Positions 34,501 to 45,400 of a stretch of DNA of 64,000 bases are shown in pieces. Positions within the stretch are counted from its first letter, which is position 1; the number at the start of each line of letters is the position of its first letter. A model generated the notes under the pieces. The model saw only the letters and a program-made list of their open reading frames with translations. It made no database searches and was not told the origin of the DNA. The DNA is from Saccopteryx bilineata (Eukaryota > Chordata > Mammalia > Chiroptera > Emballonuridae). The stretch covers positions 387,948,558 to 388,012,557 of the forward strand of contig NC_089490.1 in NCBI RefSeq assembly GCF_036850765.1. Reading direction: 5' to 3'. The position numbers and the translations under genes were made by a program.

Positions 34501-35658
34501 GAGGCCACCTCTCCCTGCTCCCCTGACACCAGAGATTAAGGGAAGCTGAAAACGGTGGCTGAGAATGAAAGCTCAGGAGTCTGCCAGGCGTGGGCTGGAA
34601 GCTGGGCCGGGCTCTGCCTTGGGAAGGTCACCTAACCTCCCTGAGCCTTGCTTTCCTCATCTATAAAATGGGTTACCGTATTTCCCCATGTATAAGACAC
34701 ACCCTTATTCGAAAATTTTGTGGTCTAAAAACTGGGTGCATCTTATATAGTGGTTGTGGCATTTCAAATGCCATAGATGGAACTGAGGACGAAGTTATTA
34801 TATATGAAGACAGTGATTCGTCATCAGTCATCAGTCACAGAGGAGGACAAGCTAATGGATGGGAATTCTGACAGTGATGAGGAGTTGTATGAATTTTATG
34901 ATGAATAAAACTTGAGTTTAATAACTTTATGTAATATACTTTTTTTTTTCTTCAAATTTCAGGCCCCCTGCCTGACCAGGCAGTGGAGCAGTGGATAGAG
35001 TGTCAGACTGGGATGCAGAGGATCCAGGTTTGAAACCCCAAGGTCGCCAGCTTGAGCGTGGGCTCATCTGGTTTGAGCAAAGCTCACCAGCTTGAGCCCA
35101 ACGTCGCTGACTTGAGCAAGGGGTTACTTGGTCTGCAGTAGCCCCCCGGTCAGGGCATATATGAGAAAGCAATTAATGAACAACTAAGGAGCCGCAATGA
35201 AGAACTGATGCTTCTCATCTCTCTGCGTTCCCGTCTGTCTGTCACTATCTGTCCCTCTCTCTGTCTCTCTCTCTCTCTGCATCTTCCCAGGCTAGCAAGA
35301 CTAAATGCTTATAAAACAGTGGTACAATACCAGGCACTCCATTAATTCTAATGATGTTTTCATTTTTGCTTTCACCCCCCTGACTTCTCCATGAAGTTTC
35401 CAGAAAACTGAGCTACGTCTTGGGGCCCCTGCAGGGCTGTGGGTCTCAGCTGCTCCTCGCCCAGGATGGCAGGCAGAGCTGCCTGCCCAGGCCCTGCTCA
35501 GAGGCGGGCGGGGCCCCAGGCGGGCCCACCTTGGAGCGGTGCACCTCCCCGTCGTCGTCCTCCCCGCCGACTCCGAGGATCTTGCGGGTCTTCAGGCGGC
35601 TCACCAGGTCCGTCTGGCTGTGCTTCTTCATGAGAGGGGGGGGCTGCTTGGCCGCCAT
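31402..35658 (-). CDS. TP53I11: TP53I11 (PIG11), p53-inducible protein 11 (6 coding exons, 189 aa)
   Basis: Coding exons in transcript order: 35658-35530, 34326-34268, 34067-34019, 33584-33488, 32118-32017, 31535-31402. All introns are GT-AG and the joined frame is open for 189 codons plus TAG, the length I know for the human protein. The N terminus ([18 protein letters not shown]) is basic and followed by an acidic GGEDDDGE patch. Hydrophobic segments lie at about 62-82, 105-122, 133-152 and 156-178, giving a multi-pass membrane protein with a [13 protein letters not shown] tail. Established knowledge: it is induced by p53 and tied to apoptosis and to EMT/metastasis suppression; the biochemical activity is unknown. 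The start has G at -3 and G at +4. It is convergent with TSPAN18. Confidence 0.97.
32017..32118 (-). CDS. TP53I11: TP53I11 coding exon 5 (residues 112-146)
   Basis: Acceptor TCATGGCCTAG, donor GTGAGT. It encodes [19 protein letters not shown] and [14 protein letters not shown], covering the second membrane segment and the start of the third. 102 nt, split codons at both ends. Confidence 0.95.
33488..33584 (-). CDS. TP53I11: TP53I11 coding exon 4 (residues 80-112)
   Basis: Acceptor CGCTGTCCCCAG, donor GTGAGT. It encodes [17 protein letters not shown], then [15 protein letters not shown] and the first base of Ser112. My recollection of human is ALAFPD here, so Leu83 may be a substitution. 97 nt. 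Confidence 0.95.
33691..33836. repeat. 73-bp tandem duplication in a TP53I11 intron
   Basis: Two adjacent copies (33691-33763, 33764-33836) share CCATGCCARGACGGAAGGTG and AGCCATGGCCACGGGG, with a few substitutions. It lies between coding exons 3 and 4 of TP53I11. Confidence 0.9.
34019..34067 (-). CDS. TP53I11: TP53I11 coding exon 3 (residues 63-79)
   Basis: Acceptor GCCTCCCCAG, donor GTGAGC. It completes Arg63 and encodes [16 protein letters not shown], the core of the first membrane segment. 49 nt microexon-sized, ends in phase 0. Confidence 0.95.
34268..34326 (-). CDS. TP53I11: TP53I11 coding exon 2 (residues 44-63, split Arg)
   Basis: Acceptor CTGTGTCCACAG, donor GTGAGC. It encodes [19 protein letters not shown] plus two bases of Arg63. 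59 nt, ends in phase 2. Confidence 0.95.
34676..34966 (+). mobile_element. Tc1/mariner-type DNA transposon remnant with transposase tail
   Basis: It starts after TA with CCGTATTTCCCCATGTATAA, the same terminus as the copy at 39056. Unlike that copy it keeps a short coding-like segment with an acidic Ser/Asp/Glu tail ([13 protein letters not shown]; after a shift [12 protein letters not shown] and stop). The 3' end is cut by the adjoining SINE and the distal terminus is not found. Confidence 0.7.
34967..35290 (+). mobile_element. Bat tRNA-derived SINE (VES-like, long form)
   Basis: The head CCTGACCAGGCAGTGGAGCA is followed by GGTTTGAAACCCC (box B), a repeated CAGCTTGAG motif region, and a CTCTCTGTCTC tail. 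Target duplications were not clear. It abuts the transposon remnant in TP53I11's first coding intron. Confidence 0.8.
35530..35658 (-). CDS. TP53I11: TP53I11 coding exon 1 (residues 1-43)
   Basis: ATG at 35658-35656, donor GTGGGC at 35529. It encodes the soluble N terminus through HRSK. The exon continues upstream as 5' UTR. Its acceptor is uncertain: CAG candidates lie at about 35682, 35777 and 35797. If the longer exon is used it contains a two-codon upstream ORF (ATG GCC TGA, 35717-35709). Confidence 0.95.
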
Positions 35659-36053
35659 CTCGTCCTGGAGCCCGGACTCTGCAGAGGGGTTGTCCGGGGA
35701 CACCAGCTTCAGGCCATGGGTCCCGCCCGGCTTCCAGACCTCAGAGGGTGGCCAGCCCCCAGCCCCAGCCCAGGGCCTGCGGAGAAACCCCTCAGCCTGG
35801 GGCAGCAGCAGAACACAGGACTAGGACTCTGAGGGCACAGGCTCGGTGCCCAGCTCCCTGGCCACCTGCTGTCATGAAAAGGGGCCAAGTCCCTGCTGTT
35901 CTCTGGCCTCAGCTTCCTCATCTGGAAAATCCATGGGCACAGATGGCCCCTGCCCCTGGCAGCTCTGCCAGCCCGTCGGCCTAAGTGGACATGACACACC
36001 CCAGGTGACCGGGCTGGGTACATGGCCCTAGAGGACAGGGCTCAGGATAAGTA

Positions 36054-36130
36054 CACTGCTCGCAACAGTTAGGGGGTATTTTATAGTTTCATATTCATTT
36101 TGAAATATCCCCTAATTGTTGTGAGCAGTA
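36054..36130. mobile_element. 77-bp palindromic MITE (mariner-type)
   Basis: Flanked by TA (36052-36053 and 36131-36132). The two ends are inverted repeats: CACTGCTCGCAACAGTTAGG against TACTGCTCACAACAATTAGG read from the other strand, extending about 28 bp with few mismatches. The whole element can fold into one hairpin, like human MADE1. Confidence 0.75.
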
Positions 36131-39055
36131 TATTTGGATTGAGACTACACCCAATCGTTCCTTGGGGGTGGAAGTAAGCAGGGTCTTGAGGTCAGTCAGG
36201 CATACAAGGTTGAGCAGCAAGAATGAGCCCAAGCAGGGATTCCTGACCTCCGGGGTCCAGGCTCCCCACTGAATCTTTGCCCAGACAATTCCTGCTGCCC
36301 GGCAAGCCTTCCTGCCCTCCCTCCCTCATATCCCCCGACACCCTCCCTCACACCCACCAGGACTAAAGGAAGCAGAAGGGGCTGATCACGGGACCCAGCA
36401 AGGCCAGAGGAAGGACGGTCAGGGGTGCGGGCAGGGCTTCGGACAGTCCGAGTCTGTCCCCTTCCTGCCATCAGCACCCACCACCAACCTCGCCCCCTAC
36501 CCCATGTCTGCCCAGGACTTTCCACAGCCCCGAGTCCCCGGCCACCCCCACCTCTACCTTGGGCCACGTTTGAAGCACCTACTGTGTGCCAGTCACCGTG
36601 CTGGGCAATGGAGACGCAGAGAGGAGCTGAGTGCCCGTCCTAGCCTTCGGTCAGCACAAAACCTGCGCAGGAGGGACAGGGGTGTAACCACAATGAAGAA
36701 AGGCTCCCAGCTGGCCCTGGGGTAGCCCCAGGCTCCTCTAATTACAGCCACTCTGCCCTGCTGGATGGTGCTGCTTACAGCCATTTCTCAGGTGGAGAAA
36801 ACAAGTTCAATGAGGTTCAACAGAGGTGGGTCAGTCACAGTAGCACCAGCACTGGGTGCCTCCCGATTGCAACATCTCAGTCCCACCTATGGCCACCCTC
36901 CGGGAGGACAGGAAACCCACCCCCACTTACAGACGAGGCGCGGAAGTCACCTGTCCTCAGCTAGGAACCTGAGCAGGACTTGCCCAGGCCTCAGACCCAG
37001 GTCTCAGTGCCCCTGGCCCCAGGAGAGCCTTCCTCTCCAGGGTTGCCAAAGGCAGAGCTCAGACACGCCCCGGGTCACTTCTAGTTTTCCAGCCCCACAG
37101 TGTCATAAAGCACCCAGCAAATAAACATCAGAACAGAGGATCAAACTGGGGGGGGGGGGGTTGGATAATGAGGCTTTGGACGTCGATACACTAGGCAGGA
37201 AGCACACCAGCCCGAGTTTGGAAATAAGGGCAAAATCGGTATAAGAAGTCTTCAGTGAGTGCGATGTCCAGGCCCTTTGGCCCTCCTGGCTCCCCAGCCC
37301 AGTTGCTCATCTGTCAAATGGGGGGGGGGGCTATGCTTCCTCCCCACACACACCTGGGGCATGGGAGGCAGCTGGTAGGGACCAGAAGGCAGCTCAATGC
37401 CCAATGCCAGCAGGCAGGGAGGTAGACAGCCCCATGGGGCAACCAGGGTTTAATTGCATTGCTCCTCGGGGAGCTAGGGGCTGTCATAACACTTCAGCCA
37501 CTTGCCACCACCTCCCTGTGAGTTTAGAAAGAAGCTGTCATCAGCCTGGCATCCCTCCCACTGCCAGGTAGGCCCGAGAGCCTCTGTATTCCAAGGGACA
37601 GACAGACCAGTGTCGTTATCCAGTCGCTCGCCGAGAAACAACTAACTGGCTTGATTCCAGACTGTGGCGACTGCACAAAACTGCTATAAACCTCCATAGA
37701 TAGGCGGTGTGTAACCCTGAGTTTTCATTTCTCTAAGGCAAATTTCCAGGAGTGGGATGATACTGAGTTATATGGTAACTCTCCGTTTCACTCTAGGAAA
37801 AAGCGCCACACTGTGTCCCACAGCAAAGACCCATCTGCATTTCCCCACAATGCCCAAGCACCTCCCCAGCACCAGGTATGGTCAGTCCTCCAGTAGGCCC
37901 CCCTGGCTTTTTAACCCTCTCTCTCCCCTCAGTCCTTCCTGGCTGTGTGAGTTGGGCAAGTCACTCCACTTTTCTGAGCCTCAGTTTTCCCCATCTGTGA
38001 AATGGGAGCTATACTTCCCACCTCAGAGCTTTAGGGACAAAAAGAGAAGCTTCATCAGAGCACACAGCACAACACCTGCATATATAAGTGAAGAAACGAA
38101 ACGGCATTTAGGGAGGACATGGTGTTAGCCAGGTACAGGGGGGTGGGACAGGGCCTCTGCTCTTAAGTAGCTCACAGCGTGGGTAGGGAGGGGGCGCTGA
38201 CCCGTCAGCCATCAATCATAGCAAGTTACTTCTCTGAGCCCCAGTGTTCTCATCTGTGAAATGGAAACCCTTCCTTTCCCCCTAGGGCTGGGCTCGGGAG
38301 AAATGACTTAATGGACAGGCAGTGCTGTATAAAGTGTCAGTTAACTGCAGAAGACCTAAGGATTTAAGAGCCTAACTGCTAAAGTCACACCTGAGTTCAC
38401 ATCCTGGATTTATCATTTCTTAGCTGTGTGCCTGTGGGCAAGTCACTTAATCTCTCTGGGCTTCGGTTTCCCTGGCTGTACTTGGGAAAATAAAGGGTCC
38501 TACCTTAAAGGGACGTCATGAGGGTACAAGCCCGGTCGTGAAGTGCGTGGGGCAGTGTGCCTGGTCCCCGGACAGTGCTTCACTGAGATGGGCACTCAGA
38601 CCCTGCGGCCCCCGTGTTTCCTGCAGCAGCGGCTCTGGGATGGAAGCCAGGGAAAACCAGAAGGGCTTAACTAGACTTTCCTAATACTGGGGGGTCCTTG
38701 GGTTACGACAGTCTCGACATACGTTTTGAGTTTACGACACTCATGCCCATAAAAACTTTTAAAAATCAGGATGTGTTTCGGCTTACGCCGTTAGTGTTGT
38801 ACTACGGACTACGTGGGCACACTAGTCTGGTTGTGCAGGGCAGAAGAATACGCAGTAATGCGGCGTATGAGTGAGGGGCATGGCGTCCCCAGTCCACTTA
38901 CCACCTACGCCACTCTGGACTGTTAAAAGCACAAGCGTTCCATTTGTGTTGCTTTGTTTGGAGACTTTTTGGCCCTTATCATGGCTCCTATATTTATGTC
39001 CTTTTTCCTTTTTCTGTTCTAGATTATGATTTTTACCACTGTGTTAGGATAGGTA

Positions 39056-39726
39056 CCATATTTCCCCATGTATAAGATGCATCCTTTTTTCAAAAAATTT
39101 GGGATCTGGCCCTGGCCGGTTGGCTCAGCGGTAGAGCGTCGGCCTAGCGTGCGGAGGACCCGGGTTCGATTCCCGGCCAGGGCACAAAGGAGAAGCGCCC
39201 ATTTGCTTCTCCACCCCTCCGCCACGCCTTCCTCTCTGTCTCTCTCTTCCCCTCCCGCAGCCAAGGCTCCATTGGAGCAAAGATGGCCCGAGCACTGGGG
39301 AGGGCTCTGTGGCCTCTGCCTCAGGCGCTAGAGTGGCTCTGGTCGCAACATGGCGACGCCCAGGATGGGCAGAGCATCGCCCCCTGGTGGGCAGAGCGTC
39401 GCCCCATGGTGGGTGTGCCGGGTGGATCCCGGTCGGGCGCATGCAGGAGTCTGTCTGACTGTCTCTCCCTGTTTCCAGCTTCAGAGAAATGCAAAAAAAA
39501 AAAAAGAAAAAAAAAGGAAAAAAAAATTTGGGATCTAAAAACTGGGTGCATCTTATACAGCGTTGTAGATTTTTCTACTTGCATTTCCTGCTTTTTTGCA
39601 TTTGTTTTTGTGCTCATTGTTGTAGATGTTTTTTACCTGCATTTCCCACTTTTTCTCATTGTCTTTTTTTTTTTTCAAATTTTGGGCCCCAAAATAAAAG
39701 TGCATCTTATACATGGGGGAATACGG
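39056..39726 (+). mobile_element. Tc1/mariner-type DNA transposon nested in the previous one
   Basis: TA at 39054-39055 and 39727-39728; inverted termini CCATATTTCCCCATGTATAA and CCGTATTCCCCCATGTATAA. It has no coding capacity and is itself interrupted by a SINE at 39108-39520. Confidence 0.85.
39108..39520 (+). mobile_element. Bat tRNA-derived SINE (long Rhin-type), innermost
   Basis: The head GCCCTGGCCGGTTGGCTCAG is followed by box B GGTTCGATTCC, and it ends in a long A-rich tail. A perfect 16-bp duplication AAAAAATTTGGGATCT lies at 39092-39107 and 39521-39536. It carries two tandem versions of the GCCCCCTGGTGGGC motif at about 39378-39412. It is the best-preserved copy in the window. Confidence 0.95.
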
Positions 39727-42243
39727 TAAGTGACTTAGGCTAGGGTATGTTTCGACTTACACCAAAATTCACTGTGGTAGGAATGAGACTGGAACTGTTG
39801 TAACCGGAAGATCCCCTGTATCTCTACCCCATTGGCTAAAGCCCCCAGACCTCAGGCCCGACGCATAAGACTGATTCTCAAGCCATAGCTCACAAGGTCT
39901 GGGCTGTGCCGGTGACCCCAGCTCAGAGGGTCAGCGGCCTTCTGGCCAGTGTCCTCTCCCCAGCAACACACAAAGTCCCCTCCCCTCTGCAGCGCAGGCC
40001 TGAACCATAAACGGAAAGCTGTCAGCTGTGGCAGTGCCACCCGCTGGGGCCGGGTGCAGACAGGGGCTCCATCTGACACTGGCATCACTCGTAGGCGGGA
40101 CAAGCCTTATCCACAGGCACTGCCATCCGGTACCTGGGCCGTGGGACCCACCGCAGCCACCCTCAGAGCCCAGCGCAAGCACTGAGCAAGCACTGAGCTC
40201 ACTGTCGACAAAGAAAAGGCCCTGGGGCCTGCCCCCCAGGAATAGTGAGATCTTGAACTTGATCTCAGGGAATGGCCCCCTCCCCACACCTGCTCCTGCA
40301 GAGTTAACTGCTTGAGCAGAGTTCTGTCCCTTCTCGTCCGCAGGACTGGGCCCGGCCAGGGAAGAGTAGGTGGGCAGCTGCAACACTCCGCACCCACCGG
40401 CCTGTAAGCGTGCCCACTCCCAAGGTGAACCCCACACACACCCCTCAGGTCTCCCTTGCACTGTCCTCCCCTTCAAGGTCGCTCTATGTGTCTCTTCAAG
40501 GCTTGCCCCCATTTTAACCTGGGACAGGGCAGAGGGCACCTCCCTCCACTCCTCTCCCTGCACTCTGGCTGGGCACTGGCTTTGGGGCGGCCAGACCTGG
40601 GTTTAAATCCCAGTTCTGCTCTCTTACCAGCTGCAGGCCTCTGGCCAAGTCTCCCGGCCTCAGTTTCTGCCCGAGAAATGGGGGTAAGGAGAAGGCCCGC
40701 GCGGCGGCACTGGAGGACAGAGAGGGAGTGGGGACAGCGAGTGGGGGCAGTGCCTGTAGGACAGTCCCTGCCGGACGGCCCGGCCCGCTCCCACTTCCCT
40801 TCTTCCTTCACTCAGCCGTGCACAGTGGAAAAAGCCGGCCTGGCAGTGCTGCCATGCTTCCTTCCCCAGGCCTGGCTGCCCTCTGCAGGGCCCCCGGCTC
40901 CTCAGGTGCCAGGCTTCCCCCGGCGAGGACAGAGGGTGAGAGGGCTGCCCCTCCACCCACATACTCACTTGGGGGGGACCAGCTAAGCAAGAAGGGAGAA
41001 TGTGGGTTGCAGCCCCCCACCCCAGACTTGAGTTCATGACCCTCTGCATTCTGCCCCTGGCCGGCTTCTCTTTAACCTCAATTCCCAATAAAACTGGCAA
41101 ATCAAAGTCGCCGTCCTTTAAATAGATGTTTCCATCCCTGAACCACTGCCCAGCCAGGAAGGCGCTCCCTGCCCTCTAGGCCCCGCCCACCCCCATGCTC
41201 CTCGTTCAAGTCTCTGTGTGGCCGCCTCCCGGGAGCGCCCTCCCTCCGCTGGACTCCGGGGTCTCAGCCCAGGTGACCATGGCCACTTCCAGCCCACATT
41301 CCGACTCATGTCACGGGCAGTTGAGACTTACTGATCTGAAGGCAGGGCTGGTACTGTGCCAGTCAGAGAGTCTCCCTGCTTGGCCTTGGCACACAGTAGG
41401 CACTCTGTGAGGACAGGCGAATGAGATAGGCTAAGGGCAGCAGGTCTCACTGCCCACACAGAACACTCAGGACCAGATTCAGTTCCATGTGGCAGGGCCC
41501 GGGAGAGGCTCTGCTCCAAACACACAGGGCAGAGAGCTGAGGCCCAGGGGCACAGGACCTGCCCCAGGCCACACACGAGCTGGTGGCAGGGGAGGGCAGG
41601 AGAGGGACTTGGAAGTCAGGCAGGGTTGCGTTTGAATTTGGACTCCCGCCACTGGGCAGGTGGCCTTGGGCACGGGGTTCACGGGTGCTGAAGATCCCAG
41701 CAGAGGGTGCAGACACTCTCAGCAGAAGGCCTGATACCTGGGAGGCCCAGGACACTGCGAGGTTAGAGGACTGGGTGAGAACTCGGGTGAAACCTTGCCC
41801 CCAGCACCTCTAAAAGCTGCGGCCAGAACCAGAAGGGGAGTTCCAAGGGGCGGGTGTCAACAGGGCCCGAGACCGTTCCTGGCACCAGGGCTCAACAAAT
41901 AGTTATGAAAAGTTAGTGAGTGTGGGGAGAGGTTGAGAGGCCCCTGCTGGCCAAGATCTGACTCCTTGCAGCCCGTGTCACCACCCCTGCCTGTTCCTCA
42001 TGTGCTGTGATATCTGAGACCAGGCAAGAACACCCCCAAAGAGCTCACAGCAGCATCGAGACAGAGGGGCCAGGACTGGGCAGAGGCCAAGTAAAGCCCC
42101 TCACCCCCTACTGCCGATGGCACCAGGCAGGAAGGGAGGTCTCAGGGGCAGTAAAAGTGCCAGGGGTGGATGACAGTCACAGGGTGGGGGGCGGGAGGGC
42201 ACAGACTTAATGCTTGGTAAACCTGGGCCCAAACCTCACCCTC

Positions 42244-42456
42244 GCCTGACCTGTGGTGGCGCAGTGGATAAAGCGTCGACCTGGAAATGCTGAGGTCGCC
42301 GGTTCGAAACCCTGGGCTTGCCTGGTCAAGGCACATATGGGAGTTGATGCTTCCTGCTCCTCCCCCCCTTCTCTCTCTCCTCTCTCTCTCTCTCCCCTTC
42401 TCTCTCTCCTTTCTAAAATGAATTTAAAAAAACAAAACAAAACAAAAAAACACCTC
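42244..42456 (+). mobile_element. Bat tRNA-derived SINE (VES-like)
   Basis: The head GCCTGACCTGTGGTGGCGCA is followed by GGTTCGAAACCC, a CT-rich stretch and an A-rich tail. The 13-bp flanks AAACCTCACCCTC (42231-42243) and AAACCTCTCCCTC (42457-42469) differ at one base. Confidence 0.92.
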
Positions 42457-45400
42457 AAACCTCTCCCTCAATTATTCTGTGACCTCAGGAAAGTTTCTTA
42501 ACCTCTCTGAGCCTCTATTTCCTCCTGTGTGACACCACTTCTTGGTTTACAGGGTTGTGACGAGGCACAGGGAGAAAAGGCAGCTGAGAGCCCGGGCACC
42601 CTATGTGCTAAAGTAAAGGACAGCAATTAGTAAAGTGACGGGCTGCTGCCCAGGCCCTGCTCCTGTAGCAGAGCAGATGGGCTGGGACATCATTCTGCCC
42701 GCTCTCCCAACCCCCTGTAGCTCTCTCAGGAAGGCTGGTTTCCATAGAAACGGATGGACTGCAGAGCTGTCCCAGTCATGGAACCCGACTGGCGAAGATG
42801 GGGGAGAAGAAGGGGTCTGCGACCCAGAACACCCACAGGGGGTCTGCTGCCGAGCCACCCCCATGATTCAAGGGGGCATCACTGCCACTCAGTGTCACAG
42901 CCAAGAACCACTTCCTGTTCAATCAAGACCTAGGGGAGGAGAACGGCCCCCAGGGGCATACACCTAGTACTTGGGGACAAGTACTTCCAAACCAGAAATT
43001 CCCAGTAACCCCCCATCACAACCTACAAAATGGGTGGTACTATCACCCCCATTGTACAGATGAGGAAACTAAAGCCAAAGTGTCTCCTGGGGTAAGCGGC
43101 AGAGCTGACACTCAAACCAGATGAACTGTGCTCGGACTGGACATCGGGAGAGGAGCTGGGGTGCGTGTGTGGGTGGGGAGACTGCTTGGCGAGCCTGACC
43201 TCCACAAAGAGCTAAGCCCTAAGCCATCGTCCCCATCGCCCCCTGAAAGCCCCTGGCGGGCACCAGCATTGCACCCCTCCCTGGGGTCCAGCCTCCCTTG
43301 GTTAGAGCCCTGTGACTCCGACAGGACCTGGGAAGTGCTGCAGGGAGACCCATTGTTCTGTTATCACATTCCCGCAAAATAGCTGGAAACGGGGTCTGGG
43401 ATAGGGCAGCCCCAGGGGGTGAGAGGCAGGGCCCAGGGAGAAAGGGAGGCAGAGAGAGTCCACACCACCCACCCTGGGTTCCTTTCTGGGGCAGCCCATC
43501 ACCCCGCTGCCACTACCCGGGCCCTTGGGCAGTGGACTGTGGGGGATAAAGGCACCTGTGTTCACCTCTCGGCTGGGACTCGCCTGTGCCTTTGGGCAGA
43601 TGACCACTCTCCATTCCGTCACTATGAATGGGGCTGAGAATGCCTGACTTACTAAGGCGCGTTAGGGCTGAACTAGGAAGTAGCCGGACACACGGGAGGC
43701 TGGATGGACACAGTGTTACCGACATCATCATGGTGGCCTCTGGGTGCAGGTTTTGGGGGCAGGTCTCAGGGCCCACTGACTACAGGAGGAAGCTGAGACC
43801 AAGCTGCCATGTGGCAGGGCTTCCTTGCTGTGTGTCCCCAGAGAGCATAATTATTCTAAAAGCTGGGCCAGCTTAGTCAGCCCTGCCTGTCAAGGAGCTG
43901 GTGAGCCAGCGTCGGGTGGGGCTGCGTCATCCATCTCTGTCACGTCCCACCATCACCGCGGGCTCAGTGTCCACACTGCTGCACAGGGTGAGGATGACAG
44001 GACAGAACTGGCAGGGACAGGAGGGAGCATGATGCGAATCCTGCAGTGGCAATGAGCCCAGTTCCCACGGCAAAGCTCTGCAGTCAAGGAGGGATTCCAC
44101 GCCCCATTTCCAAGAACCTGCCTGCACACTGGAGCTGGCAGCAGCCGGTTTGCAATGAAGCTGCAAGGCTGGACTCCGGGACTCAGTTTCCTCATCCAAA
44201 AAACATATAGTAGGAGTGTGGTCCCGAGGGCCCCTCCCAGCTGTGACCTTCATAATTTGGCTTCCAAACCTTGCTGTCCACTAGCCACACTCTAGCTGCC
44301 CAGCCTCAAGTCCCACCACCCCTCTCCCTGTCCCCAAGGCCACACACGTTCCTTCCATCCTGCCACTGGCTTCCCTCCTTTGGAAGGAGCCTAGTTTCCA
44401 GAAAGGCGGAGAGAGGGCCAAACTTTCACACAAACAAACATCTCCAAAACTTCAGAGACAAAACATAAACATTGCCTGTTGTGCTGGAGAGGGGGGAAGG
44501 CAGGGCAGAGGGCTGGGAGGGGACATCCCTGGGGACCTCGGCCAGGGGGCTGAAGCTGCTACTGTGTGCAGGGCGGGTTGGAGGCGGGGTACAGCCTTCT
44601 GTGGCCTCTCAGGAGTCACTGCGAGGGTTTTCCCTGTCCCTACTGTCACTCACAAAAGGCAGAGCAAGCACGTGGAGAATTCCTGTCCTTTTCAGGCTGG
44701 GAACGGGCCCATCTCCCCCTTGTCCCAGTGACCATGTCAGGGCCCTCAAAGGCAGCTGGTGTTTCCGGATCCCAGGGGCCGGAGCTCCTGTGAGAAGGCA
44801 GTGGACACATCCTTCTCTCCTCCCACCCCTCCCTCTTCCCCCCACCCCTGCAGCTACTCAGGAACTTAGAGGGGGAAGAAGGGAGGAGGGGAATTTCCTT
44901 GAGGGATACAATACCATTTTGAGTCAACTTTTCAGAAGCAAATGTCTTCTGGTGGGTTGGGAGAAACAGGCAGAAGGGTCCCTATCCTTTTCTCAGGACC
45001 CTGACAGGTCAGAGCCACAGTCCAGGACTGACCATCTCTCCCAGGGTTTGGGGCTTTGGCTTAGGGGTTCAAAGAGGAGGTCACAACTACAACGGCTTCT
45101 GCTTACCACTTATTAGCTGCATGGCTTTGGGCCAGTGACACCACCCCTTTGAACCTCAATTTCCCCAACCGTTAAATTGGTGTCATAATGACACCTTCCC
45201 CAAATGAGAAGGTACTCACAATAAAAAACACCTGGAAGCACCTGTTTCATAGTGCACGCTCCATAATAATGCCCCTGTTGTTATTTCCCGACTGGGAGAC
45301 TCAGTTCTTGGCTTTAGTTTCCCCCTTGTCCATACCAGCTTCAGAACAGGCACCTCCCAGGGGCTACATTATAATTACAGAGAGGTATACTTCAAAGGGG

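Larger units (their letters stand above)
38687..39818 (+). mobile_element. TA-flanked DNA transposon (outer of a nested set)
   Basis: TA at 38685-38686 and 39819-39820 brackets termini that are inverted repeats: CTGGGGGGTCCTTGGGTTAC at the left; CAGGGGATCTTCCGGTTACA read inward from the right. No intact transposase. It is interrupted by a second transposon at 39056-39726. Confidence 0.75.

Noticed and set aside
35656..35703. Longer TP53I11 N terminus ([14 protein letters not shown] before MAAKQ)
   Set aside because: The upstream codon is GTG, not ATG. The 189-residue form starting at 35658 has a good context and the expected length.
39108..39185. Possible tRNA gene (box A and box B present)
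   Set aside because: It is the tRNA-derived head of a SINE, followed by the SINE body, A-rich tail and target duplications. The same holds at 6871, 14075, 34967 and 42244, and on the minus strand at 9698 and 45995.
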